From contig JAUXPP010000031.1 in NCBI GenBank assembly GCA_030683705.1, forward strand, positions 1 to 64,000: DNA of 64,000 nt, in the 5' to 3' direction. The notes beneath the pieces were generated by a model that searched no databases, was not told the DNA's origin, and saw only the letters and a program-made list of their open reading frames with translations. Shown here in pieces: positions 36,616 through 44,357 of the stretch. This stretch comes from Polaromonas sp. (lineage in GTDB: Bacteria > Pseudomonadota > Gammaproteobacteria > Burkholderiales > Burkholderiaceae_C). The position numbers and the translations under genes were made by a program. Numbering within the stretch: position 1 is the first letter of the stretch; the number at the start of each line of letters is the position of its first letter.

Positions 36616-37944
36616 TCAGCCCTTGACGAAAAGAACCATTTCCTGCGGACGCTGCGCGGAAGCACTCTCCGTGGAATTGCTGACAATCAGGGGCTCATTT
36701 GCCAGCGTCAGTGCGGCGCTGATCTGAATCGAAAACAGCGTGTAGCCCGAGCTGGCGCGCACGCCCAGCTCCTCGGCCACCTCGATGTGTGAACGCTGGG
36801 CGCCAAGCACACGACGTTCCCGCAACGAGGCGTAAGCCGACTGGGAACCGACAATGGCGCCGTTCATCCAGGCAATCAGGTCTTTTTCCGGCTGCCCACG
36901 CATCCCCACCACCAGTTGCCTGTCCACCCACTCCGGTTGCAGCGTGATTTCGAATGCCCCGTGGCGGTATTCAAATTTATGCTCGCGATACTCCTGGCTG
37001 ATTTCCTGCAACGAGTCCTGCAATGCCTCCAGAACGGGATTGAGCACCGACAGCGGATCGGCGTGGTTGTATTCCGGCGGGACCGGCGGCAGCGCGCCCG
37101 GCTTGAGCATGCTGAGCGGCCCAAGCAAGCCGCAAAGTGCCAGATAGAGGGCATAGGGATGCAAGCTGGGCGTGCGTAATACCGCCTCGATCTGCGGCAA
37201 ACCGGTCATCAGGTTGCGCAGGCGCTCTCTTTGTTCCAGGTAGGCCAGCCGGTCTTCGGCCTTGGAGGAGGGCACAGCGGTCTGTTTGGCCACGAAAGCC
37301 GCCTTGCCGCGCAACTGCCCGGCGAAAGCCGACACACGCTCCCACAGTTCGCCGTCCTTGGGCATCTCGATAAGAGGCGGGAGCGTGCTCCCCATCTTGA
37401 TGAGTTCGTTGTCCTTGAACACCGTTCCCAGCCGCAGCCAGGTGTACAGGCCCGAAGGCACTTTTCCCGCCGTCAGCGACAGGTTGGGCAGGAGGCGCGG
37501 AACATCAGCCGGCAGGGCCTCGGAAACCTCGTCTTCCACCTGATTGCTCGCCACCGACCGGAAACGGGCCGGCGAACTCTTGTCACGCATGCTCCGGGTC
37601 AGGGGCAGGATCAGGTAGACGTCCAGAGGACCGTTGCCCAAGGCCTCGGAAAAAGGCGCAAGGCCGAGTTCCAGCCCACCGTGCAAGGCGTTGTCGGCCC
37701 TATGGCTGACGGAGGTGCCATCCGGCATGATGGCCTCGAGCTCGAGCACCCGGACAATCCCGGCCGGCAAAAGTCCCGTGTCGAACTTCAGGCTGCGAAT
37801 ACCCCATGAGAAGGGCGCAGCCAGCAGCGTATGCCAGGCCACCAGGGAATCCAGCCTGGAAGAAGCCTGCTGGAAATGTTGCGGGGACAGCAGCATGCCT
37901 TCATGCCACTGAATGCGATCTTCAACAGTCAACGACTTAGACAT
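36616..37944 (-). CDS. tssK: T6SS baseplate protein TssK
   Basis: TssK forms trimers that join the baseplate wedges to the TssJLM membrane complex. The 442-residue protein opens SKSLTVEDRIQWHEGMLLSP followed by QHFQQ, the family signature. The shoulder and head domains follow, with the motif YALYLALCGLLG and the C-terminal LFSIQISAALTLANEPLIV region. The ATG at 37944 has AAGGGG about 7 nt upstream; the nearby ATG at 37950 is too close to it. Confidence 0.94.
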   Translation of the reverse strand: MSKSLTVEDRIQWHEGMLLSPQHFQQASSRLDSLVAWHTLLAAPFSWGIRSLKFDTGLLPAGIVRVLELEAIMPDGTSVSHRADNALHGGLELGLAPFSEALGNGPLDVYLILPLTRSMRDKSSPARFRSVASNQVEDEVSEALPADVPRLLPNLSLTAGKVPSGLYTWLRLGTVFKDNELIKMGSTLPPLIEMPKDGELWERVSAFAGQLRGKAAFVAKQTAVPSSKAEDRLAYLEQRERLRNLMTGLPQIEAVLRTPSLHPYALYLALCGLLGPLSMLKPGALPPVPPEYNHADPLSVLNPVLEALQDSLQEISQEYREHKFEYRHGAFEITLQPEWVDRQLVVGMRGQPEKDLIAWMNGAIVGSQSAYASLRERRVLGAQRSHIEVAEELGVRASSGYTLFSIQISAALTLANEPLIVSNSTESASAQRPQEMVLFVKG

Positions 37945-38028
37945 GGACATACCCCTTGTGGCCATGGCTGCGGACCATGTTCTGCGAGAAATGAATCATG
38001 GGATGTTTTTTCATGGGCGTTCCCGGAT

Positions 38029-38529
38029 TTATTCGCTCTTCTGGGCAGAAACAGAAAAAGAGCGTGCGCCAAGCTGCACCAGGATGTCTCCTTGCATCTG
38101 GTCCACACGCACCCGATGTTCACCCGGTGTCAGGTAATCTGCAAAAAGTATCACCCCCACCAGGCGCGACGCGCCGAACGCGCTTGCCGGAAGCTTCAGC
38201 GTCTGGCTGGGTGCAATCTCCACACTCTGGTAACTCAGGCCTTCAGGAAAGGTCTTGGCCAGATCGGCCCGGGAAGAAAACCATTTGGACGCCGACAAGG
38301 CGGACACCATGCCCAGCGTGGCATCGTCGCGCAGCAGCACCACATCCAGAGCGACAGGGGTATTCAGGTTGGCCCCTTCGGAAGCAACGACGGTGACGCC
38401 TTTCCAGTCCAGGCGGCTGCCCTTGACGGTGAAGAAATCACCCACGCTGTTGAGCACACCCAGGGCACCACAGGCCGACAGGCTTCCCAGAGCTATTCCG
38501 ATCAGGCAAATTTTCAGAAATTTCATCAT
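38029..38529 (-). CDS. tssJ: T6SS outer-membrane lipoprotein TssJ
   Basis: A 166-residue lipoprotein with signal peptide about 1-19 and lipobox LSAC, which is lipidated at Cys20. The mature transthyretin-like beta sandwich is typical: LNTPVALDVVLLRD, ASKWFSSRADLAKTFPEGLS and ADYLTPGEHRVRVDQM. It binds the periplasmic part of TssM. tssK follows 84 nt downstream. On its other side it abuts (4 nt) the first symporter gene, showing that the amino-acid module and the tss genes share one transcript. Confidence 0.92.
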   Translation of the reverse strand: MMKFLKICLIGIALGSLSACGALGVLNSVGDFFTVKGSRLDWKGVTVVASEGANLNTPVALDVVLLRDDATLGMVSALSASKWFSSRADLAKTFPEGLSYQSVEIAPSQTLKLPASAFGASRLVGVILFADYLTPGEHRVRVDQMQGDILVQLGARSFSVSAQKSE

Positions 38530-38533
38530 CTTC

Positions 38534-40009
38534 TTAAACAGTCGGGTACCCGGGTATCAGCAGGCCCATGGCATGCGGTCGAATGGGGACAGCTTCGCCT
38601 TTGCGCATGCCGACACCCACACCCGCAATCGTAATCAATATCGAGACCAGCAGGACACAGGCAAGCACCAACAGCAAGCTGGCCCTGGAAAAAACAAAAC
38701 GGACCGGCTGCAATGCGCCGACCTCTGTGGGTGTGGCCGCCTCGACACGTTCCGAAGGCAGGCCCCTGGACACCAGGACAATCAGTACGCAGGCAAACAA
38801 CAAGGTCAGCAGGTTGCGTGGTCCTTCGCAAACCAGGTCGATCGCCAGGAAAAGGGCCAGCGCGGCCTCGACAGGCAGCTTGAGCATGGTGAGCACAATG
38901 CTGGCAAATCCGACAGCGGCAAGGCTGTTGTTGCCGGCAGAGGCAAACGCGGCCATGGAGGCGCCGACACAAATCACCAGGAATTCCTCGGCAGCGACAG
39001 GCCGTCCATAAATATTGGCTACAAAAATCGCGAGCAATGCGAAGTAGAGTGCCGCGCCTGAGCGCATGAAAACAGAAGAGATCGGGATCACCAGCTCCGC
39101 GATCCCCCGACTGAAACCCAGCCGGGAACTCATGGCCTCTATCGTGTCGGGAATGGTCGCCGTTGTGCTGGCCGATGTCAGGCTGATCAGGGCCGGCGTC
39201 TTCAATGCCGAAAGAACCACGCCGGGAGGGAGGCCCGACTTCTTCCAGATCAGCGCTGTGGCCAGGGCAGACAGGGCGAAAGCAAAAACGAAGAACCACG
39301 CCAGAAAACTGCCCATGGCATGTACTGTCCGGGCTTCCGTATTCGCCACGAAATACGCAGCCATCCCGAAGGCCAGCACGGGAATGAACATGTTGACGCG
39401 CGAAATGATCAACTCCAGCGCCCGGTAAATGGCCTCGAATATTCCCATCAATGAATTGCTTTGCGCCTTCATCAATGCGGCGAACGCCAGCCCGAAAAGA
39501 ATGGCGCACAGCAATATGCCCAGGGATTGCCCCTCCGCCAGTGCCCGGAAGAAGTTGTCCGGCACCAGCGCCCACTGCTCCGCTTCCGGCTCGGTCGCGG
39601 CCCCGGCGCCGTACAGGGAAATTTCGGCGTTAGCCGCATCGCCGCCGGCACCTTGCACCAGCGTTCCGAGGTACTCACGGCTGGACGGGCTCAAATTCTG
39701 GCCAGGCCCGGCCAGGACGCCCAAAACCGCACCCAGGACAGCACAAAGAACCACCAGCCCGATCGCCAGGGCCACAATCATGAGAGTCCGCCGGCCAGGC
39801 TGCGGTAATGACAAGGTCTGGCGCAAACCAAAAAAAGTGGCGACCACGAGCAATGGCAGGGCAGCCATATTCACCAGGGCCAGATAAATCTGTCCCAGGA
39901 TGAAGGCCTGACTCCCCCATGACGGCGCCAGCCAGCCCACCAGCCCGCCCCCCAGCACACACAGGAGAAGAGCCAGCGGGCTGTTCGACAGGCGCTTCAG
40001 GAGTCCCAT
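38534..40009 (-). CDS. Divergent dicarboxylate/amino acid:cation symporter (DAACS)
   Basis: A 491-residue membrane transporter of the GltP/DctA family with eight main helices and re-entrant loops. The family hallmark serine-rich motif is present as SASTTATIPDTIEAMSSRLG, and AASMAAFASAGNNSLAAVGF-type loops follow. The last family motif (usually D-x3-DMxRTxxNVxGD) is altered to AIDLVCEGPRNLLTLLF, so substrate or cation binding may differ. A Gly/Ala-rich extra loop near residues 115-150 and a hydrophobic C-terminal extension make it longer than DctA. It overlaps the racemase gene by 13 nt. ATG 40009 is chosen over GTG 40024. Confidence 0.85.
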   Translation of the reverse strand: MGLLKRLSNSPLALLLCVLGGGLVGWLAPSWGSQAFILGQIYLALVNMAALPLLVVATFFGLRQTLSLPQPGRRTLMIVALAIGLVVLCAVLGAVLGVLAGPGQNLSPSSREYLGTLVQGAGGDAANAEISLYGAGAATEPEAEQWALVPDNFFRALAEGQSLGILLCAILFGLAFAALMKAQSNSLMGIFEAIYRALELIISRVNMFIPVLAFGMAAYFVANTEARTVHAMGSFLAWFFVFAFALSALATALIWKKSGLPPGVVLSALKTPALISLTSASTTATIPDTIEAMSSRLGFSRGIAELVIPISSVFMRSGAALYFALLAIFVANIYGRPVAAEEFLVICVGASMAAFASAGNNSLAAVGFASIVLTMLKLPVEAALALFLAIDLVCEGPRNLLTLLFACVLIVLVSRGLPSERVEAATPTEVGALQPVRFVFSRASLLLVLACVLLVSILITIAGVGVGMRKGEAVPIRPHAMGLLIPGYPTV

Positions 40010-40713
40010 CCGGTCCGGTTCCACCCTCTGGCCAGGGCAAAGGCAACGCTGGCCCGGGCCAGTTCCAGAGAGCTGTCGATCAGGGCCAGGCCCGATACGT
40101 CGGCCTCTCTGCTTGCAATGGGGATCTCTGTACAGCCCATGATGAGCGTCGTGGCTCCCTGGCCCGCAGCATCCTGACAGGCCCTCGAAAGATGTTGCGC
40201 GCCGCCGGCCAGGTTGCCTGCCTTGACCTCACGAATGCAGGCGTCCACCTGGATCTGCGTGCCATCCGGATCGGGAATCATGAATTGAATGCCACGCGCA
40301 TCGAGCTCGCGCTGGTAAAACCCCGACGCCAACGCACCCCGCGTCGCAAAAATGGCCACACGATCGGTCCCCGACGACGCAATCGCCTCCACGCAGGCCT
40401 TCGCGATGTGCAGGAGCGGGACCTTGCTGCAGCGGCTCATCTCGTCAAACCAGTGATGCGACGAGTTGCACGGTATGGCGATCACACCGACGTCGGCACG
40501 ATTGAGCATCTCGATACCCGCCAGCAACTGCGGGAGTGGATCCCGCCCGCGACCCAGGATGGCGCTGGAGCGATCATGGATATGCGGCAGGCTGGCGACA
40601 ATCACCGGCAGATGATCCTGGTCGCGAGAGGCAGGCGTGAGCTTGACGAGCTTGTCCAGAAAGTCGACCGTCGCTGACGGCCCCATTCCCCCAAAAACGC
40701 CAATGCGCGACAT
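39997..40713 (-). CDS. Aspartate/glutamate racemase family protein
   Basis: A 238-residue PLP-independent racemase. The N-terminus MSRIGVFGGMGPSATVDFLD is the family start, the first catalytic Cys lies in VIAIPCNSSHHWF and the second in LIMGCTEIPI, both intact. Family members interconvert L- and D-Asp or L- and D-Glu or act on related amino acids. The gene lies between two amino acid symporters inside the T6SS operon, which suggests it processes an amino acid that they import. AGGGGA precedes the ATG at 40713. Exact substrate unknown. Confidence 0.9.
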   Translation of the reverse strand: MSRIGVFGGMGPSATVDFLDKLVKLTPASRDQDHLPVIVASLPHIHDRSSAILGRGRDPLPQLLAGIEMLNRADVGVIAIPCNSSHHWFDEMSRCSKVPLLHIAKACVEAIASSGTDRVAIFATRGALASGFYQRELDARGIQFMIPDPDGTQIQVDACIREVKAGNLAGGAQHLSRACQDAAGQGATTLIMGCTEIPIASREADVSGLALIDSSLELARASVAFALARGWNRTGWDS

Positions 40714-40721
40714 GCCGTCCC

Positions 40722-41999
40722 CTAGATCTTTAACGGCCGGGGGCAGATCAGCGACACTGCGGCGTTGTTGCCAATCACCAGCACAAGCGTCCGCAGCATG
40801 TCGCAGATCGGGTCCACCGCGAGGAACAGGATAAATGCCGCCTCGAACGGCAGTCCAAGGTAACTGCAGGTCAAACCGACCAGTGAAACCGTCAGCAGGC
40901 CGGTCATGCCCGCAGAGGCAAATCCGGCGAGGATGGACGCAGAAAGAATCACGGCCAGTTCTGTGATTCCAAGCGGTTTGCCATACAACTGCGCGATAAA
41001 CACGGTGGCAGCCACGTAATAAATGACGGGTCCGATTCTCAACAGCGAGACACTCAGCGGCACCATCAACTCGACGCGGGAGCGCGCGAACCCCAGGCGA
41101 TCGGCGAGGCTCTCTATCATGATGGGCATGCAGGTTGCACTGCTCCGGGTGGCAAGCGCCAGGGCAAACGGTCCGCGCAGGGCGTTCAGGGTCTGGCCAA
41201 GTGTCGAATTTGAACGCTTCCAGATGATGATCGTGGCGATGACCAGCGCCAGCAGGGAGGCCACGAAGAAGGCAAGGACAAACTGCGCCATCGCCTGTAG
41301 CGGCCCAATGCCGGTCTTGGCCATCTGGGCCGCACTCATGCAAAAGAGAATCACCGGCAAGGGGTAGTTCAGCCAGCGCATCAAGGTCTGGCACGAGTGA
41401 TAAATGGTTTCCAGCGATTGCGTCAGTCCGTCGGAAACGCGCGAGGGCACCTGCCCCACGGCGAAGCCGAACAGCAGCGCAAAAACCAGGGCCTTGAGTG
41501 TGTCACCGCTTGCAAGGGCGGCAAAGATGTTGGAAGGCACCAGGCTCACCAGCACCTCCGTAAAACTGACCGACTTGACGGGTGCATCCACACCCTGCAG
41601 GCTCATCACCGTGTCGCTGGAGTTCAGGTCGTTACCAACGATCTTGCCAAATGTCTGCATGGTTTCCGTCGAGAGGTTTTCGCCCGGCTTCATCACCAGC
41701 AGCGTCAGCGCCCCCAGCAACGCGACCACCACGGAGAACACGGCGAAAACCACGGCTACACGCGCCATCAGGCCGCCGGCGCCGCCTTCGCGGAACAGGC
41801 GTTGCAGGCTGAAGATGACCGCTGACACCATGAAAGGCAAGGCAATCATCTTGAGCAGATCGACATAGACATCGCCTACAAAACCGAGCTTGAGGCCAAG
41901 CGCCGGCATGTACATGCCAAGCATGAAGCCGGCTGACAGGCTGGCGATCACCACCCAGGGATTGAGCGCAAACGCATATACAGTTTTTAGATTGATCAT
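40722..41999 (-). CDS. Dicarboxylate/amino acid:cation symporter (DAACS)
   Basis: A 425-residue GltP/DctA-type symporter. The serine-rich motif RSSATCMPIMIESLADRLG and the substrate/cation motif FLAVDPICDMLRTLVLVIGNN (canonical D-x3-DMxRT-x-NVxG) are both recognisable, so it is probably active for acidic amino acids or C4-dicarboxylates. It lies 8 nt upstream of the racemase gene and 20 nt downstream of the binding-protein gene. The two symporters of this cluster are paralogues that have diverged considerably. Confidence 0.88.
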   Translation of the reverse strand: MINLKTVYAFALNPWVVIASLSAGFMLGMYMPALGLKLGFVGDVYVDLLKMIALPFMVSAVIFSLQRLFREGGAGGLMARVAVVFAVFSVVVALLGALTLLVMKPGENLSTETMQTFGKIVGNDLNSSDTVMSLQGVDAPVKSVSFTEVLVSLVPSNIFAALASGDTLKALVFALLFGFAVGQVPSRVSDGLTQSLETIYHSCQTLMRWLNYPLPVILFCMSAAQMAKTGIGPLQAMAQFVLAFFVASLLALVIATIIIWKRSNSTLGQTLNALRGPFALALATRSSATCMPIMIESLADRLGFARSRVELMVPLSVSLLRIGPVIYYVAATVFIAQLYGKPLGITELAVILSASILAGFASAGMTGLLTVSLVGLTCSYLGLPFEAAFILFLAVDPICDMLRTLVLVIGNNAAVSLICPRPLKI

Positions 42000-42019
42000 C
42001 GCGTACCTTGGTTAATCAA

Positions 42020-42967
42020 CTACTTGTCCAGCGCCTTGAGAACCTTGTCGATGGTCAGTTTTTCCGAGCTTTCGGACAGGAACTGGTTGACGTAGGCCAG
42101 CAAGGTCGGGTCCTGGATGCCAACGGCAATGCCAAGCGTGTCCTCCAGATCCTTGAAGGTCACCGTGCGCAGGGTGAGCGATGCCGTCGGATCACTTTTC
42201 AAGATGCGTTTGATCTCGAATTCATCCCGATAGGCCGCCATGATCTGGCCCTTTTCAAGCGCTTTGAGTACGGCGTCCCAAGTGGGGAACTCGCGGAGCT
42301 CAGACAGCGGAAAATTCTTGCTGGCGTAATCGGAAAAGGACGACTTCGCAATGACGCCGATCGAACCCTTGAACTCCCGCACCACGAGGGGCAGAGGCCG
42401 GTCGCGGGCAAGCTCGGCAAACTTCACCCGGTTCAGGATGAAGGCATGATTCAGGCGGATATACGGATCCGTGAAACTGATCATCTGTGCGCGCGCCAGC
42501 GTTCGGGACAACTTGCTGATGCCCAAATCTGCCTCCTGCCGTGCCACGATATCCACGACCTCGTTGAAGGTCCGGGCACTCCGGTCAAACCTGACATTGA
42601 CCTTGAGCTCCTTGGCGATCGCCTTGGCAAGGTCGACCTCCAGGCCCACCAGTTCGCCCTTCTTCATGTAGAAAAAGGGCGGCGTGTCCACGCCGAGCAT
42701 GGCAACAACGAGTTCGCCCCGGTTGACAATGCGGGCGATGTCGGGGGCCAGCAGGCGGCCATCGGTGACTTTGACAAGGGTCGAAGTCGGCACGGGAACG
42801 ACCGGCGGACTGGCTTCCACCGCCGGGGCCTTCACAGGACCCGCCGGCGCGGGCCCTGCCGCAATTGCCATGCTTGAGCCTGCGAGACAGCCCAGTGCCA
42901 GGAGAAAGTTGCTTGCCCCCTTGCCCGCCAGGCGATAGAAATGTTGTGCGTACTGTTTGTATGACAT
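42020..42967 (-). CDS. Periplasmic amino-acid-binding protein (SBP_bac_3)
   Basis: A 315-residue exported solute-binding protein. Signal peptide about 1-36 (ASNFLLALGCLAGSSMAIAA), a Pro/Ala-rich linker to about residue 70, then the type 3 binding fold: GELVVAMLGVDTPPFFYMKK, LVGLEVDLAKAIAKELKVNV, DLGISKLSRTLARAQMISFT, and the second-lobe helices. No ABC permease or ATPase is nearby, so it may serve the symporters or sense amino acids. ATG 42967 is 6 nt after AGGA; the preceding ATG 42970 is possible. Confidence 0.88.
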   Translation of the reverse strand: MSYKQYAQHFYRLAGKGASNFLLALGCLAGSSMAIAAGPAPAGPVKAPAVEASPPVVPVPTSTLVKVTDGRLLAPDIARIVNRGELVVAMLGVDTPPFFYMKKGELVGLEVDLAKAIAKELKVNVRFDRSARTFNEVVDIVARQEADLGISKLSRTLARAQMISFTDPYIRLNHAFILNRVKFAELARDRPLPLVVREFKGSIGVIAKSSFSDYASKNFPLSELREFPTWDAVLKALEKGQIMAAYRDEFEIKRILKSDPTASLTLRTVTFKDLEDTLGIAVGIQDPTLLAYVNQFLSESSEKLTIDKVLKALDK

Positions 42968-42980
42968 CATCAATCCTGAT

Positions 42981-43208
42981 TCATGGTTTTGCCGCGGCCG
43001 GTGCAGAGGGGGCATCGGCAGGTGCCACAGGCGCTGCAGAAGCCGGCGCCGAAGGTATCGCAAGCGCGGCAGGCACGATCCCATCGGCAGGTACTGAGAG
43101 CCGCTTGCCGATCTCGACCCCCAGTAAAAAAAGAAGCACGCAGAGCAACAGAAGGCACAGCCCCGCGATCGTCATCATTCGGGTTGTCAGCGATAAAGTG
43201 TATTGCAT
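42981..43208 (-). CDS. Small single-pass membrane protein with Pro/Ala-rich tail
   Basis: A 75-residue protein: N-terminal TM helix (MMTIAGLCLLLLCVLLFLLG, about 11-30), then GVEIGKRLS and a periplasm-facing tail of Ala and Pro (about 45-75). No known domain. The gene sits between the DUF4280 gene (18 nt) and the binding-protein gene (13 nt) on the T6SS strand, and the codon pattern is consistent with coding. It could tether an envelope component; the function is unknown. Confidence 0.65.
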   Translation of the reverse strand: MQYTLSLTTRMMTIAGLCLLLLCVLLFLLGVEIGKRLSVPADGIVPAALAIPSAPASAAPVAPADAPSAPAAAKP

Positions 43209-43226
43209 TTGTTACGATTTTTGACG

Positions 43227-43613
43227 TTACGGAACCATGACGGTGAACTGGCCGGGCGCAAGAATCTGGATCACGCCACCCCACTGACACATCAGTTTTG
43301 ACGAGTTCTGCAAGCTGGGCATGCCGCCGACCATGACCGTCGGCGCCCCGGGCATCCAGGGCGCAGAAGTCACGGGGATACATGGCATGGGCGTGAGCAC
43401 CCCGAGGGCGGCTGCTGTCGCCGCAGCCACCATAGGATTGGACGGGCAGTTGCACATGCCAAACGGCAGAATATTGAGCATGGGCACGTGGTCCATGATG
43501 TTGGCAGCGGGCCCGCCCGTCATCGTCCGGTTCACGGGAAGCACCGTCAGGACACCGGGCGCCACGCCGAAACTGCATTGAAGGGTTGCGCCGACAGCGA
43601 CCTGGATTCCCAT
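43227..43613 (-). CDS. DUF4280 PAAR-like spike-tip protein
   Basis: A 128-residue PAAR-like protein. The family pattern is clear: VAVGATLQCSFG, VNRTMTGGPAANIMDHVPML, CNCPSNPMVAAAT, PMPCIPVTSAPWMPGAPTV and the C-terminal LMCQWGGVIQILAPGQ. Four conserved cysteines could bind metal at a cone tip. There is no extra C-terminal toxin domain, so it is a structural tip rather than an evolved effector. It lies downstream of vgrG and the YwqK-type gene, and no classical PAAR protein is present in the locus, so it probably fills that role. Confidence 0.85.
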   Translation of the reverse strand: MGIQVAVGATLQCSFGVAPGVLTVLPVNRTMTGGPAANIMDHVPMLNILPFGMCNCPSNPMVAAATAAALGVLTPMPCIPVTSAPWMPGAPTVMVGGMPSLQNSSKLMCQWGGVIQILAPGQFTVMVP

Positions 43614-43615
43614 GC

Positions 43616-44356
43616 TCAGCCCTTCACCAGTTTTTCGAGTCGTTTCATCAGGCCCTTTTGCGCATCCTCACCGCGAAGCTCCGCCCCTTTGCTGTCGAAA
43701 CGCCGCGGCTTGCCAACCGGTTTGCCGGCACGGTACACCAGGACTTCCATCACCTGACCGTCCGGCCAGTATCGCGTCAAGGTCCCGTCGAGCAGGTTGG
43801 CTCTGTAGTTCGCACGCTGCACCACTGCGCCATCGCGGTCGTAGTCACAGGTTTCCCCCTCCATCAGGCCCTTGCGGTAAGTCGACCGGCGGACAACGCC
43901 TCCTTCATTCAGGAAAAGCGTTTCTCCCTCGACCTCGCCCCTGAAGAAATGCTGCTTCATCGTGACATCACCGGCCTCCGAATAGGCAGTCGCCTCGCCA
44001 TGCAGACGCCCGGCCGAAAAGTGCTGCTCCGACAACAACCTGCCGCCGGCAAACACGCGGGTCAGCCCCTGTTGCACGCCGCGGACGTAGGCAACTTCCT
44101 GAACCGGGCTTCCGTCGTCGTCAAACAGCCTGAGCACACCATGAAGCTCACCGGTGTCGTAAGGTGCCAGTGCGACAAGCGTCCCGCCAGGACCAAATGA
44201 CCGCATGTCGCCGTGCAGGAGACCGTTGGCGAAAACGGCGCTGCCGACCAGATTGCCGGCGTCATCGAACTGCTCCACCAGCCCCTCCGGAGCCTCAGCG
44301 CCCGTTGCGCCGGTCCCGGCGACCGGCAAGGAGGATGGGTCTTTCATTGCGCCCAT
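43616..44356 (-). CDS. YwqK/MORN-variant repeat protein
   Basis: A 246-residue soluble protein made of about eight tandem beta-hairpin repeats of 20-23 residues resembling MORN variants (for example ANGLLHGDMRSFGPGG, DTGELHGVLRLFDDDG, FRGEVEGETLFLNEGG, YRKGLMEGETCDYDRDG). The YwqK group includes antitoxin-like and vgrG-linked proteins. The gene starts 1 nt after the vgrG stop and ends 2 nt before the DUF4280 gene, so it is likely an adaptor or immunity-like protein for the spike. It has no signal peptide. Confidence 0.75.
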   Translation of the reverse strand: MGAMKDPSSLPVAGTGATGAEAPEGLVEQFDDAGNLVGSAVFANGLLHGDMRSFGPGGTLVALAPYDTGELHGVLRLFDDDGSPVQEVAYVRGVQQGLTRVFAGGRLLSEQHFSAGRLHGEATAYSEAGDVTMKQHFFRGEVEGETLFLNEGGVVRRSTYRKGLMEGETCDYDRDGAVVQRANYRANLLDGTLTRYWPDGQVMEVLVYRAGKPVGKPRRFDSKGAELRGEDAQKGLMKRLEKLVKG

Positions 44357-44357
44357 G

